Assembly (NCBI GenBank): GCA_002104905.1
Contig: MCFE01000068.1
Location: 123,938 to 187,937 of the forward strand
Length of the DNA: 64,000 bases
Direction of reading: 5' to 3'
DNA from: Basidiobolus meristosporus CBS 931.73
Taxonomy: Eukaryota > Basidiobolomycota > Basidiobolomycetes > Basidiobolales > Basidiobolaceae
The position numbers were made by a program, and so were the translations under genes. Below, piece by piece: positions 37,708-49,776 of the stretch. Each line of letters begins with the position of its first letter. The first letter of the stretch is position 1. Under the pieces are notes generated by a model. The model did not search any database and was not told the DNA's origin. It saw only the letters and a program-made list of their open reading frames with translations.

Positions 37708-40700
37708 ATGGAAGACGATTATCTTGGCCCAAGTACGGTGTTGGTGCGAACCTTAGTCGATTACGTTCCCACCTACAACGCCTGTTTGCCCTTCAAACAA
37801 GGCCAACTCATCCACGTTCATAATAAAGACGATTCTGGCTGGTGGGACGGCACATGTAATGGATTGAGAGGCTGGTTCCCCAGTAGCTACGTGGTGACCG
37901 TGGAGGAAGTGGACAGTAAGAGCAACCCGTTTCACTTGAGCCATTTCAACCAGGTACGGTCTCGGTCTTGGCCACCTCTGTCCATGCACTAACCTTCCAA
38001 CCCAGTCCCCCGATACAGACGTATCGAGCATTGCTTCATATATAGGCGAGTCTGATTTTGCCATCCCCAAGCCAGCCGTACACGAAAGTGACACCGACTA
38101 CGATTCGATCGGAAACGCATCCGACGAGGCTTTGGAGGCATGCAGTACACCCGAAAAAGAGCATCCGTTCCCGACGGCTCAACAGGTAAACCACTCCACC
38201 TACTTTACCTGGAGGAATTCCAAGCCTAATCATAAAATCTCCAGCTTCCTGAGTACTGGCACACAAAAACCACCTCTCAGGGGCAACGCTACTACTACAA
38301 CGTGATCACAAACGCCACTGCTTGGGATGTCACTGACACGGGAAATAAGGTCGGTTGACAGAGTACCACTAGATAGACTATCACAAGGCTAACTTCCCCT
38401 GGTTAGATATTTCCAGCTCCCAATCTGGATCGAGTGGTTCTCGACGTGTCAAAAGATTTCATGCCAAGCAACACATTAACCCCCGTACCTACATGGGACT
38501 CCTTGGTCCAAAGCATCTACCAATCCTTCTCCGCACTCAACGAATCGATCAAGAAGTATGATCGCGTGTCTTACGGCCACAGCACGGAGACGATCATTGA
38601 GACGGTCAGAAATCTCCTTCTCTCCACTGGGTCAATCTGCTGGGAATCCGAGGCTGCCATAGATAACAAGAGCCTACGTCCGTACCAGAACAGCATCATC
38701 GCCTCATTAAGTCAGCTCGTGCTAACATCCAAAATCGCCAGCGGAATCTGGCCTCCACCTGATATCGAAAACAAGCTGTGCCAGCAAGCACGCCAAGTGC
38801 TGCTTGCAGTGCGCAGCTTTGTCAACATCGGGCGTGACTTGAACCTCGATCTCCGATCGAATGGCTTCCACGGGAATACCTCGGACATGAACGGGGAATT
38901 TCAGGGCAACGTTGAGCTCAATGATTTGGAGTTCATCGAGCAGCTGGATCAGAGCTACCTCAAGATCACGCAGAAGGTGGAGAGCCTGAAAAGCCACATC
39001 TCCTCGGAGGCCATCGAGCCAGACACCTTGGAATCGCTTGTCAAGGACGTAGTCCACGTTGTGGGGCAAGCCCTCTCGCTGGTGGAAGACCTGGTGGAGC
39101 TGAACTTCGACCATGGCAATCCTGATCTTTACAAGAGAATGAGCGACCAGATCCACTACCTACGAGTAATCAAGGAGTCCTTGAAGAATGGTGTGAATGA
39201 TCTGATAACCAATGCCAGCAACGCCTTAGACCAGTTTGCGCCCGAGGACTGTATCAAGTGTCTCTATGATTCTTTGCTTTCCCTCCAAGAGATTGCTGAG
39301 GAGATCCTCAAAAGCACCAAGCTGACCATTGACCTGAAGGAGCGCATAGAGCAGACCCTGCTTCAAGAGGACATCGAGTCGTTCCATGACGACAACATTG
39401 AGGACTCTGATTACTGGGTGCTGAAGAGGAAAGTCAAGAGTTTGAACCTAGTTGCCAGGAGTCGCTCCGATTCTACCTCGTCCTCCCCAGGCACTCCCCA
39501 TGTTTTTGTAATTGACCCTTCGGAGATTGAATCGATGCCCAAGCTGCCTGGCTTGCAAAACCTTTTCAGCGGGGAGACCTATTCCTCGCCACTGGAGAGC
39601 CCGATAGACGATTCAGAGCATCACATCCCTGAGCCCCTTAAACTTTCCAAAAAAGCTAGCTCCGATCCAGGGACCAGCCCCATGCGAAAGGACAAAAGCA
39701 AGCCCAAGGAGCTCAAAGACCTCGCTCAGGGGGCCGAGGCGAGTAGCATGATCGATGCGAAACGCATGTCCAACGCCAAGATCCTGAAATTTTTCGGCGT
39801 AGAGTCGACCGCCAACACCAAGGAAGCCCCGCAAAAGGTACCGGTCGTTTATTGATGGAGATGTCTCTAAACTAAGCCATTGTTTATTAGCGACCTGACG
39901 ACTGGTTCCTTGCCTACGACTACAAACCAGGTGAGATCACCAGAAATGCTACTGGCCAGATAAATGGAGGTACCTGGGAGGCTCTGGTCGAGCAACTTAC
40001 ACTTCATGACACTGCCATAGGTAATAGAGTACGATGGATCTTTCCCAACCCCTGCTAATCTAAATTCTTGATTAGATACGGAATTCACAAACACCTTCCT
40101 GCTTGCGTTCCGGTCTTTCTCCAACCCGATGAAGCTGTCCCACCAGCTGATCTCCCGCTTCAATCTGCAGCCTCCAGAGGGTCTCTCCGAAGAAGAGCTT
40201 GTGGTGTTCAATGAGAAGAAGCTAAAGCCAATCCGGATAAGGTTAGTCGGGCATTGCATATCGCACCCACAAGAGATGGCGATTCACACCTAGTCAACGC
40301 AGAATCTTCAACATCTTGAAATACTGGCTGGAGTCGTACTTCTTCTACGATCAGGACTATGCCTGCCTGGACACACTGTTTCATTTCGCCAACAATACAT
40401 TGACGCAGGGCTTGCCAGTAGCAGCGAAGAAACGGTTGATCACTCTGTTGGAGCAGAAGAAGGTAAGCACCATCTGCCGTGGCTACCGACAGTGCGGATC
40501 ATTAAAATAACGTTGTTTTCAGTCTCGAGAACCCATCAAAATATCGACCATCCCCCAAACAAAACCCCTGGTGAAGGTTAAGGTTAAGGTTAGCGATTCA
40601 TCGTTGGTGGGCGCCTTCCCAGAACCTGCCACAAACTCCCCCATGTTGTCGTGGAACGTGATTCCCTGGATTAAGACTCGGGGGGCCCTGGTGATCGCAG

Positions 40701-41479
40701 ATCTCGATGCCCAAGACATAGCGCGACAGCTGACGTTGATCGACTTCCAGCAGTACTCGTTGATCCAACCAGAGGAGCTCCTGAATCTGGAATTCTCGAA
40801 GAAGGAAGGAAGCAAATCGATCAACGTCAAAGCCTTGACCAAGCTTAGTAACAAGATTACTGGCTGGGTCGCAGAGAACATCATTCGTGAGCGGGATCTT
40901 AAAAAGCGGTGCCATCTGCTGAAACACTTCATAAAGATTGGGGAGCAGTGCTACAAGCTACATAATTATAATACCCTGATGGCCATCATGAGCGCATTGA
41001 ACTCCACCACCATCACCCGTTTGCGAAAGACCTGGGAGCCACTTAGCAACAAGACCAAGGCCACTCTGGAAGCCCTTCGACAGGCAACGGATCATAGCAG
41101 AAACTACTGCGCGTACCGAGCCAAGCTGAAAACCAGCGACATGCCCTGTTTGCCATTCTTCGGGGTATATCTCACCGACCTGACATTCATCCACGAAGGA
41201 AACCCTGCTTACCGTCGCAACGGTGGCGCTTCGATGATTATCAATTTCGACAAGCACTACAAGAGCGTGAAGGTGATCCAGGAGATTCAACGTTTCCAAC
41301 AGACCCACTTCCAGTTCCCAGAACTTCCGGAGCTCCGGGAATTCCTGCGGGAATCACTGGACCGGATAGACTGGGGATCGGACTCGAGTAAGCTGTACGA
41401 GGCAAGCCTCGAGATCGAGCCCAAGGAGGGACGAGATGTCCGGAAGTTGGATGGCTTGATGAGCTATATTCGCCGTTAA
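37708..41479 (+). CDS. Cdc25-type Ras guanine-nucleotide exchange factor, copy 2 (SH3-WW-RasGEF)
   Basis: Paralogue of the preceding gene with an intact N terminus. Eight exons (37708-37953, 38006-38185, 38245-38349, 38407-39837, 39891-40020, 40076-40241, 40303-40462, 40523-41479) sum to 3375 bases, 1124 residues. An SH3 domain opens the protein (VRTLVDYVPTYNACLPFKQG, DSGWWDGTCNGLRGWFPSSYV). A WW domain follows in exon 3 (YWHTKTTSQGQRYYYN, TAWDVTD). Then come the shared helical region (WDSLVQSIYQSFSALNESI, IWPPPDIENKLCQQAR), the RasGEF N-domain and the Cdc25 catalytic domain (AQDIARQLTLIDFQQYSLI, PEELLNLEFSKKEGSK, GVYLTDLTFIHEGNP). SH3-containing RasGEFs of this type are the Cdc25/Sdc25 relatives acting in cAMP or polarity signalling. 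ATG 37708 is chosen because SH3 begins soon after; an upstream in-frame start exists at 37654. Confidence 0.95.
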
Positions 41480-41874
41480 CTCCAGACGGCTACGCTTAAA
41501 TTTTGAGTAATCTATTGGTATTTATTCATCTCCCGACCTTCCATAATCCTTTTTGCAAATAATAACCATATGGATTTTGTTGGTGCTTCCCTAACACTCC
41601 TGTATATTTAAATAGACACAGAGCGGCCCCTTAGATTATCCACACACATTCCTTCTTGTACCTCTAAACTCATACCTGTTTGACTCATATAGAATAAATC
41701 TCATCTAATCTAAGCTTGCAGTCTATAGTACATGGAAAGTGTGCTGTTATTAGGTGAAAATCTGCCCATTAATTGTAGTAGAGACTGAACATCCTCTGGA
41801 GGTGGTGATGGAATCCTAGCCATCAATGTGGATAAGGGAGAGGGGAGAAGACTGCGTAATGGAAAAAACTTCAA
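41480..41874. other. Convergent 3' region
   Basis: About 395 bp between the RasGEF 2 stop (+) and the WD40 gene stop (-). It holds AATAAA-like signals (for example near 41693) and no gene. Confidence 0.5.
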
Positions 41875-43604
41875 TCAGATCCTTAGTGCCTGGACGGTCT
41901 TTCCGAAGCCCACAGCAATCCATTCGGACATTATTGGCGACCAGGAGAGCTGGTTCACCTCTGCCTCGGCTGTGTATGAAAGCAGTGGATCCTGTAAGGA
42001 TTTTGCTGGTCGAGAGGCAGAGAGCTGTCGAAGATCCCACACGAGAACTTCACGGTCATCCCCTACGAGTGAATGTTGGCATGTGTTCAAGGGAAAGTTT
42101 CATTCCATGAGACTAGACTTACCTCCAGTGCAAAGGTGGCTGCTGTTATGAGGGGCCCAGCCAACACAATTGACATTTGCAACATGTCTACGAAGCTCAG
42201 TTACCGGCACTCCGGGTACACGAAGATCCAAAATTTGAACATCGGTAGAATCCATATGGAAGGTTGCCAAATAATTGGCATCAAGCTTGTTGAAGCTCAA
42301 ACGTAAAAGTGGAGCTCCACTTGTCAAACCCCCAGCGGCGCTAGTGTTGGAGCCAGTTACAGCTGGAGTTTCGTAGATAATGGTGGAGTGCTCCAATGAG
42401 CTGGAATATTACCGTCATGTTAATCATCTCGGAGTACCGACCATACACTCATGGGGCACTTACCGAAGGTCAAACATTCGAACGCTGCCATCTGCGCCTA
42501 CGCTGGCAAAGACATCGGCACTACCGCTAGCAAACGCAACATCGTAAACTTCGCGATCGTGAGCAATCAATTGAGTTTTAACTTGTTGTTTCTGATTCGA
42601 AGTTAGTGACGGCTTTCCTGAGGGACGAAGAACCTTTGAACCTACCTCAATATCCCATACTGTGCACGTAGTATCGATGCTACACGTGACTGCTAGCTTG
42701 GGATCAGCATCACACCAGTCAAAGGAAGTCAATGGGGCCGCCAGCTCGCCTTTAGTCTGTGTTTGATCAGAATTAGAAGATGCCCCCTAAACTACGCATA
42801 TCGTGATACTTACGTTGCGAAGCAATGCTCTTTGAACCAAGCGCTGGTGAGTTCGACCAGCAGAGGTCATTCTAGGACTTCCCCCAATGTGGCCGTTGGC
42901 AGGCGCCCCGCTATCAACAAGCTCCCAGAGTCTGAGGTAATCCCCAGAGCTAGCGAGCAAATCTGTGCTAGAGTGACCACCCTGCGTTCAAGCCAGATGA
43001 GTAGTTGGGCTTTGGAGAACCTCAGTCTTCAGCTTACCTTGTAAGGGGCCCAGGTAACTTTGGTAGGAGGATAATGATGATCAACCTCCGCAGAACAATA
43101 AAAATCTCCCGAGGCGTGACGGAATTGCTCTTCAGTCTCTGGGAGTTGAATGATTTGAATCTATCAAGTTAAGAAACACGTTTATACTCCACGGTCCGAG
43201 AGGTTGTTCGCAACGTACGAGCGTACCTTGTTTGCGTATTCCTCGACGAAACTTCCAATTGCTAAACGAAATTTTTGGTGGCCTGGTCTTTTGGACCAAT
43301 CCAAGTAATACACGGGCCAGGGGGCATTATAAGTACAAATCTCTTTTCGGGGCATGACGTCTTGATGGTTTTGGTTGAAATTGGGAGAAGAGCCTTCGTG
43401 CGGACGGGGAGAACTAGGAATCGAGGTGGTTGGAGGGTGCGAGCTGAGTCCAGGTCCACTGGGTCCCTGGAGATTCTCCTTAGGGGGGTATGCTGGTATT
43501 GTTTGGGCTTGTGAGCTAGAAATATGAGGGGGTTGCGAGGAAGCGTACGCGCCGCTATGCCCACTTTGGGATTGATGGGTTGGTAAAAGGCTTGGATGTG
43601 TCAT
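41875..43604 (-). CDS. WD40 protein of the DCAF7/HAN11/TTG1 (LWD) family
   Basis: Seven-bladed beta-propeller adaptor. In animals DCAF7 binds the kinases DYRK1A and HIPK2 and a CUL4 ligase; in plants TTG1 and LWD act in transcription complexes. The start at 43604 is followed by an 85-residue Ser/Pro/Gln-rich extension not found in human DCAF7. The conserved body begins [20 protein letters not shown] and [14 protein letters not shown]. Further blades include [80 protein letters not shown] and [13 protein letters not shown]. It ends [20 protein letters not shown], as in DCAF7. A long exon gap between blades ([15 protein letters not shown]) inserts polar residues. Several short introns interrupt the gene. 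Confidence 0.92.
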
Positions 43605-43957
43605 GTCGGGGTGGCCGCTGAATGGATTATTCTCGACAGCTGTTTGGTTTTTTGGAAGGCTTGACTTGACTTGGTGTGTGTATATATATGTATGTATAAC
43701 TTATTTAGTTTAGTGGACCACTTTTGAAGCAAGAAAGGAAGAGTAACTGATGAGAAAATTTAAACTCGGAAACCATCCAAGATCAGAATCGGTTGATAAA
43801 TAAGAAAATCAGTTTATTTCGACAGGGATGTACACTATTTTCCACCATAAATCTTTGAAATTCATATTATTAATCTATTGTATCCATGGAAATAATAAAA
43901 AATAAAACAAGCATACAAATGAAAGCGATGTAAAGTGGAATTATGCAAGAAACTTGA
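43605..43957. other. Short intergenic region
   Basis: About 350 bp between the WD40 start and the Nop53 stop, both on the minus strand. AT-rich, with a TATATATATG stretch near 43680. Confidence 0.45.
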
Positions 43958-45880
43958 TCATTTAAAGTTCTTGTAAGAACGCTTCTCATACTCCTTGAGT
44001 CTGTATCTTCTCCGGGCACTAGTAAACATCAAGATACGCATTAGTGGCTGAAGAGTTGCCTACATGGCCGAGTTGATATTTACCTGACGGGAATACGGGC
44101 TTCAACCAAGTTACGCTCTTGAAGACTGGCAAAGCGGTCTTTGAACAAATTGCCCTCAGGCTATGAAGAGCAGATGTTAGTCATTGGTTGCTACGTAGGA
44201 GGGGTACGATAACAAAATGCTACCTTTAGTTTTCTGAGTGAATCGGGAAGCTCGTCTTGGAGTTTGACCTCGATGCTTGGAAGCTTGATTCTGGTAACAA
44301 TTATTAGGGTGAACTGGGGTGATGAATGAAGTTTATGCATTGGTACTTACAGGTGCTTGCCAATCTTCTTCTTGGGCTTCAATGCTTGCTCTTGAGCAAG
44401 GAGTTCCTTTTCCTTTTGCTTTTTCTCCCGCTCCTCCAGCTCAGCCTGCACTTGTTTTTCGAGTTCATGAACCCTAGAAATCAGGTTTGAGGATCATCTC
44501 CACATGGAGAATGGTGTTGCATTTACTAACCTGGCGATCTCCTTAGACAGTTGCTTATTCTTTTTCTGTTTCTCCTCTTCACGTTTCTATAAAGTCACAT
44601 TTAATGGCCATGTCTAGAGGCATAAGAGTTCTGCCATGGTATCTGCATACCTGAGCTAATTTGCGCGCTTCCTTGTTTCTCTGGGTTTTTGTCTTCTTGA
44701 CGCTGAGCACAGCATTCGATTCATCCTCTGAAGCTGATGCTTCTGCCGATTCCTCCTCCTCTTCTTCTTTGGGAGTCTCCTACAAACGGCTGATGTTAGA
44801 GTCGGCACGTCTACTTGATCAAGATTCAAACCAACCTCTTCCTGATCCTCAACAGACGCATGAGCCGAGATATGCACGAGCGTTTGGTTCTTTGATATCT
44901 TGTCCATCTCCACTTGGCCGGCAATATTGATCAATTCCTATGCGCAAGAGAAATGTGAATGGTTGCGCTAAACAAATCATGTGCTCCTAATCTACCTTAT
45001 GGTCCTCTTCTTTAGGATTGTAGGAGGCACCTGGATGAGCAATCTTGACGGCAGGAATTCCCGCAGGCTTCATGGTGTAGGTATCAGGTGCCTAAAATCA
45101 AGTGCTGTGTCAGAACAGAATACATTGGTAACAATTATTCTATTCACGTGCTACCTTCTTCTTGACGACCTTCTGGCTTTGTAAGAATCCCTTCTCATCC
45201 TTGGCATCAATAGGATCGATGTCTGGTCAAATAAGTAATGAGTGAGCATATGTGTTGGATGATTGACCGATGTCATTGCTTCAATACATCCGTTGTGCAT
45301 ACCTTCAGTTTCCCAGATGTCGTACGCAGCGCGCTTAGCGGGCTTCTTTTTGGGGCGCTTGCTATCGCCTTCGAGCTTGCGCTTGTGGAGAGACACGAGT
45401 TGGGCCTTGGTGAGACCGGATAGCTTGGCTTGCTCTTTAAGAGAGGTAGTTTTGCTACCAACAGCTGGGACACTGGAGCGTTGCTCCAGAATTTCGTCCA
45501 CACGGAGCTTTCTGTGCTTGAGCTTTTTTTTCACTAATTTTGCGTTTAAATAAGAGGGTCTGGGTTCCGTTGAGAAATGCAAGAATATTACCTTGAGCAT
45601 CACCATCGATATCTAAAGTGAAGAGTTGTTCGTCGGGGCGTTCTTGGATTTTACCACTATCATATTATTACAAGTCCGAATTAGCAAAAAGTCCAAACTT
45701 GAGTGCTACTCAATCACACATGAAGCACAAAAATAATCACCCGAAAGCTCTTTCTTCAGCACGAATATCCTCCAAGGTATTCTCGACCTCGGTGATGTCA
45801 ATATTCTTCTTCCAGCTCTTCTTTCCCTTGCGGGAACCTTTCTTCTTTGGTATAGTGGTCGAGATAGGCTGTGTGGACAT
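43958..45880 (-). CDS. nop53: Ribosome biogenesis protein Nop53 (PICT1/GLTSCR2 family)
   Basis: Nucleolar 60S assembly factor that brings the Mtr4 helicase and exosome to pre-ribosomes for 7S rRNA trimming. The start at 45880 gives MSTQPISTTIPKKKGSRKGK and a conserved KKSWKKNIDITEVENTLEDI. A few residues on, EQLFTLDID contains LFTLD, which fits the arch-interacting motif (LFxVD type) that docks on Mtr4. Next are KLRVDEILEQRSSVPAV and KRAAYDIWETE. After a Glu/Lys-rich coiled coil, the C terminus reads LPSIEVKLQDELPDSLRKLK, PEGNLFKDRFASLQERNLVE and ARIPVSARRRYRLKEYEKRS, the family's best conserved block. The stop is at 43958. Many short introns are present, and exon borders were followed by frame and conserved blocks. 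Confidence 0.93.
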
Positions 45881-46167
45881 TATTAAAGAAAAATAATCAA
45901 AGTACTAAAATAAACCAGAGCGCTATCCGCTAGTGTCAAGACGGTTTGTTAAAATCAAACTGCCTCTGTTCTCCTTGGAATTTTTTTTTTGATTTTTCTT
46001 TTGCATTTTCTAGTCCACGAAAAAAAGTTTCTGTTTAAGTTAATTGATTTTGCTTATATCGGTGGTTAAATGGTTTTAACGTTGCATGACTTCTATGGGT
46101 CAATGCTAAGCCAGAGTATTACTTCCAAAGCGTTTAGCGCAGTGTGTATATTAAGAAACGTACTCCT

Positions 46168-47415
46168 ATGTGGTACGCAAAAACCTATGTCCCATTGCAG
46201 GCAGGCAGCATAGATGGTACTGACACGGTGCCACACGACCACGCAGTACAACGAGCTCAACGCGCCAGATGTTAGTATGTCCCCGATCTCTTTGTTTTCG
46301 ACCGGCGTACTCAACCCTGTCTACTTTCTTGAACTCCCCCTCTCCCTCTCCCATAGACATCCCGCCAAATGACAAAAACAACGTTGTCAGCGACCCATAC
46401 AAAACCCTATTTGTTGGTCGGCTGAATCCTGAAACCACCGAAGGTATTCTCTCCGACGCTGGACTTGTACAGATTCTCGAAGAGCTTGTGGAAAATTGAC
46501 CTTTTCCCCTTTCACAGAGACGCTCAGCACTTTTTTCAGTCGGTATGGCGCCCTGAACACTACCACGTTAACCCGAAATATAGGTAGGCTTGGGCATCTC
46601 GCGTTTTTTACCAAACAAACCCCACCGACTTAAAGGTTTCCAGTTACCGGGGATTCACGTGGATACGGTTTTGTGGAGTTTCAAAGTGAAAGGGCTTGTC
46701 GAGACGCCTACATGGTATGGTTCCTTGCATGCCTCGTGCGCTGGCTTGTATCTAAATCGATTAAGAATGCCAACAAAGCGACCCTCGATGGTCGGCAGAT
46801 TCTAGTGGACTATGAGAGAGGTCGAGTCATGGAAGGGTGGATCCCGCGCAGATTAGGTATGGCCGAGCAGGCAGCTTCGCTTAGGATTAGTGTTGGGCTA
46901 AGCTAATTGAATTAATCGGGGTCTAGGTGGAGGCTTTGGAGGCAGGAAAGAGTCGGGTCAGCTACGTTTTGGTGCTAGAGATAGGCCCTTCAAACGACCT
47001 TTGTGAGTACATGGTATAGCTCATCATGAATGGCTGTGCAGCTAACGGTTGCTTCAGCAAACCCAAGGACTACCAGAATACACCATCAATCGATCCTGAA
47101 CAACGGTATGACGATTGCTGGAGACGACCAAACCCTTTGGACATCTCGCCACATAGAAGAGAGTCACATCGCAGTCATGATAAAGACGAGCGCAGGAAGA
47201 GGGAGAGGTCGCGAGAGAATTACCGATCTAGGGATGACGACGAAAGGCGTTCAAAGAGTAGTAGACACACCCACGCTGATGAGCGGTCGCATCGGTCCAG
47301 ACACCACCGGGAGCGCTCAAGAGATAGATATCACGACTCTGGTCGAGAGAAGAGATCAAAGCGTGAACGTACTCCTAGCCCTTCACGGCACAGGCGTTCA
47401 CATCGATATGATTGA
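46168..47415 (+). CDS. snrnp35: U11/U12 snRNP 35 kDa protein (minor spliceosome)
   Basis: RRM protein of the U11/U12 di-snRNP that recognises U12-type introns, the minor-spliceosome counterpart of U1-70K. Seven exons (46168-46270, 46357-46443, 46518-46583, 46644-46714, 46766-46856, 46927-47002, 47058-47415) sum to 852 bases, 283 residues. The short first exon gives [19 protein letters not shown] and [14 protein letters not shown], matching the human N terminus ([17 protein letters not shown]). RNP2 is KTLFVGRL and RNP1 RGYGFVEF. After the [23 protein letters not shown] and [16 protein letters not shown] match 35K specifically rather than U1-70K. The tail is rich in RS, RE and RD dipeptides ([18 protein letters not shown]). 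A polyadenylation signal (CAATAAA) is near 47452. Confidence 0.93.
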
Positions 47416-47569
47416 AGCGTTGCTCGTGATACAATAGACCTCATAATAACTCAATAAATTGTAATAGCCAAATCCGATGAAGGAATCTGAAAAAATTCAA
47501 TACAATTCGGATTTCCATATGTGATTATCTAGCTCGAACCTTCCCGTGTCTCCTCTCAAACCCTTCACA

Positions 47570-48106
47570 ATGATTACTCCACCACACCTTCCAGGCAAAA
47601 TTCTCTCTTTAGTAGGGTTGCTCGTTCTGGCTCATTCAGCATACTCGACATATGAACGTAAGATATCTTTCTGTATTCCCGAAAATACTCTTGAAACTAA
47701 AGTCCATCATGATGTAGATCTATCTTATTTGAAAGCCGCCGAAAAACTCGAAAACGGTCTTCCTGCAGATGTAAGCATCTTACTTTCAGCGGTTCTTCCA
47801 AACCAAATTAGGAGCACCCGCTGGTTCCTTGAACATTCACTGATGCCTTTCTTATGTCTAGATTATATTTGAATGCTTGTTGGGTGTTCTAATCTTCATG
47901 TTTGGGTTTACTCTGGTATCCGGCTCACTAAAGCCAATTCTCATGGAAATCGAGATGTCCAAGCAGTGAGTTTTCTTTGCTTAGTTAGACAGTCAAGATA
48001 TCGCCTAATCTGGTAATTCTATAGGACCATCGCGAAGTTTGACTCACGTCCCTCCTTCCAGACGTTCAACCACCGTGGTGTGCACCTGCACAGTAAAGCC
48101 AACTAG
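47570..48106 (+). CDS. emc5: ER membrane protein complex subunit 5 (EMC5/MMGT1)
   Basis: Subunit of the EMC, the ER insertase for tail-anchored and multi-pass membrane proteins. Four exons (47570-47657, 47718-47770, 47862-47965, 48025-48106) total 327 bases, 108 residues, the usual size. The first membrane span is LPGKILSLVGLLVLAHSAYS and the second IIFECLLGVLIFMFGFTLVS. The conserved tail SRPSFQTFNHRGVHLHS matches the HPSFYVFNHRGRVL ending of EMC5. The third exon starts in the membrane helix, which explains why no long open frame is seen. Confidence 0.93.
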
Positions 48107-48550
48107 CTCCTTTCCCTTGCACCCAAAGAACCTTTTGTCTATCATTCCTTTCTACCCCCTTAGTTTGGAACTGGTCGTCACAAGGCGTCGCCTATTCACG
48201 TTTTTATAAAGACATGAAAATTGTACATGATGACCGTTGGATAAAATGCGCCATTGTTCATTGTTATAGAAAGAAGGAGTTCCGGTTTGGACCCGATTAT
48301 GTGCTGTTGAATTGTGAGATGGCATTGTGCGCTCGTCAATCGAGAGGTGACATCAAATCATTATGCAGCATTCCCCGCTCTGTACAATAGCCGCAAATGC
48401 ATTAGCAGTTTGGATGATTGATTGTATGTGCGAGATGATTGAGATTTTGTGGGCCTGAAAATTAGATCAATTACTAAAATGGCGAGGGTTGGTTTTTAGT
48501 TACTTGTACGTGGTTTGTTGCAGCTTCGGACGCTAGAGCGGCTCTTCGCA
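48107..48550. other. Intergenic region
   Basis: About 440 bp between EMC5 and the Tic20-like gene on the same strand. No coding frame or repeat is seen. Confidence 0.45.
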
Positions 48551-49269
48551 ATGAGTTCCTTTGACCCCGCAAATTTCAGCCCTTACTCGCCATCTCCTGA
48601 CGAACAAAAGAGAACGCACTCGTTCCCTTATGACCAGATCCCTTCGTCTTCATATCAACAAAGTACACAAAACACTTTCTCTCCCGCACTGGATAGTAGA
48701 GCTGAAGAGGGCCAAGTGAAAGTAAACCGATTCGAGACTTCCCTGAAATTCCGCATCGACCTTGAGGCGGCTTTTGCCTACGTTCTGTTTTGCTTTTCAG
48801 GTAATCTGCTTGAGCTTGAAGGAACTGGTTGTTTTTCCTCGGGACCTGCGTGGATATTTAGTGGTATTTCTCTATCTTAGGGGTGTTTCTCCTTATTACG
48901 GAGCAAAAGAACGACTACGTTCGTTTTCATGCTTGGCAGTCTTGTTTGGCCTTCACTCCATTATTCGTAAGTACCTTGAATAGAAAAGGATACTTGCTCA
49001 ATTCAAGCAGGAAGATTCAAATCTTTGCTTTGAATAGGTCCTTCAATTCGTGCTTGCCTTCATCTCCACCACTCTATGGTGGATGTTGATGATTTTAGAA
49101 ATCGGCTTGGCCGGGTTTATGGGGTATGTCAACCTACACTATACATGCAGTGCTCAGTCGTTAATCCACTTTCTTTAGATACAAGGCTTACATGGACAGT
49201 GCGTCACTCGATCGCTTTTTGCTTCCGTATGTGGGTATTCTCGCTGCGAATTGGGTAGACAATGAATAA
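48551..49269 (+). CDS. Small Tic20/DUF4870-like membrane protein
   Basis: Four exons (48551-48800, 48881-48966, 49038-49123, 49179-49269) sum to 513 bases, 170 residues. A polar Ser/Pro/Gln-rich N terminus precedes the domain, which begins FETSLKFRIDLEAAFAYVLF. It continues GVFLLITEQKNDYVRFHAWQ, VLQFVLAFISTTLWWMLMIL and ends YKAYMDSASLDRFLLPYVG. This pattern (a short helix, NDYVRFHAWQS, then an AYxDA-RF-LP-G ending) is that of the conserved fungal membrane protein related to the DUF4870/Tic20 group. Four hydrophobic segments are likely. Molecular function is unknown. An upstream in-frame start at 48515 adds nothing conserved. Confidence 0.8.
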
Positions 49270-49776
49270 GCCTCCGACTTTTCTCTGTTCAAGACAGCCT
49301 TGCATTAGTCTTCCATCAAATTTGTGTGGCAAAGGTGCTATTAAATCCAATATATCAACCCAGTTTTCTGACGTACTCTTGGTAGCGTTTGTACATTAGA
49401 GGTTTATTTGGACCTGTACAGCGAGAATTCACTCGAATAGAAGACATTTCCAATCGTCTCTTGGACCGGAATAAACTAGATTCTATACAATACTACTGAC
49501 AAAGCTCTATCAATCAATATTAGAGGGGAGGGCCAGGCTTATTAAGTGTTTCGAGATTGTTCGAATCCTTAGAGGAGGTGTGACAAGAAGTGAATCGAGT
49601 ATTGGAGTTTCAAAAAGTGCTGGATAACGCATTCAAAATTCGAGAATAATGATGGGATGTGTGGAATGGGTCGCTGTAATACAAACCTTACACAAAGCCA
49701 AGTGTGAGAAGCTTCAAAGAGGCGTAAGGAGGAAGATACTAAAGAAACTTGCTTTGTCAAAAAGAAGTGTGTGGTG
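49270..49776. other. Convergent 3' region
   Basis: About 500 bp between two convergent stops. No gene is recognised. Confidence 0.45.

Noticed and set aside
40571-40593. GTTAAG hexamer run in the second RasGEF as a telomere-like repeat
   Set aside because: It encodes a short KVKVKV stretch in frame, is not TTAGGG and is within an exon.
46168-47415. U1-70K as an alternative identity for the RRM/RS protein
   Set aside because: The post-RRM sequence [10 protein letters not shown]...[15 protein letters not shown] and the N terminus AGSIDGTD match 35K; U1-70K has GWRPRRLGGGLGGTRRGG there.
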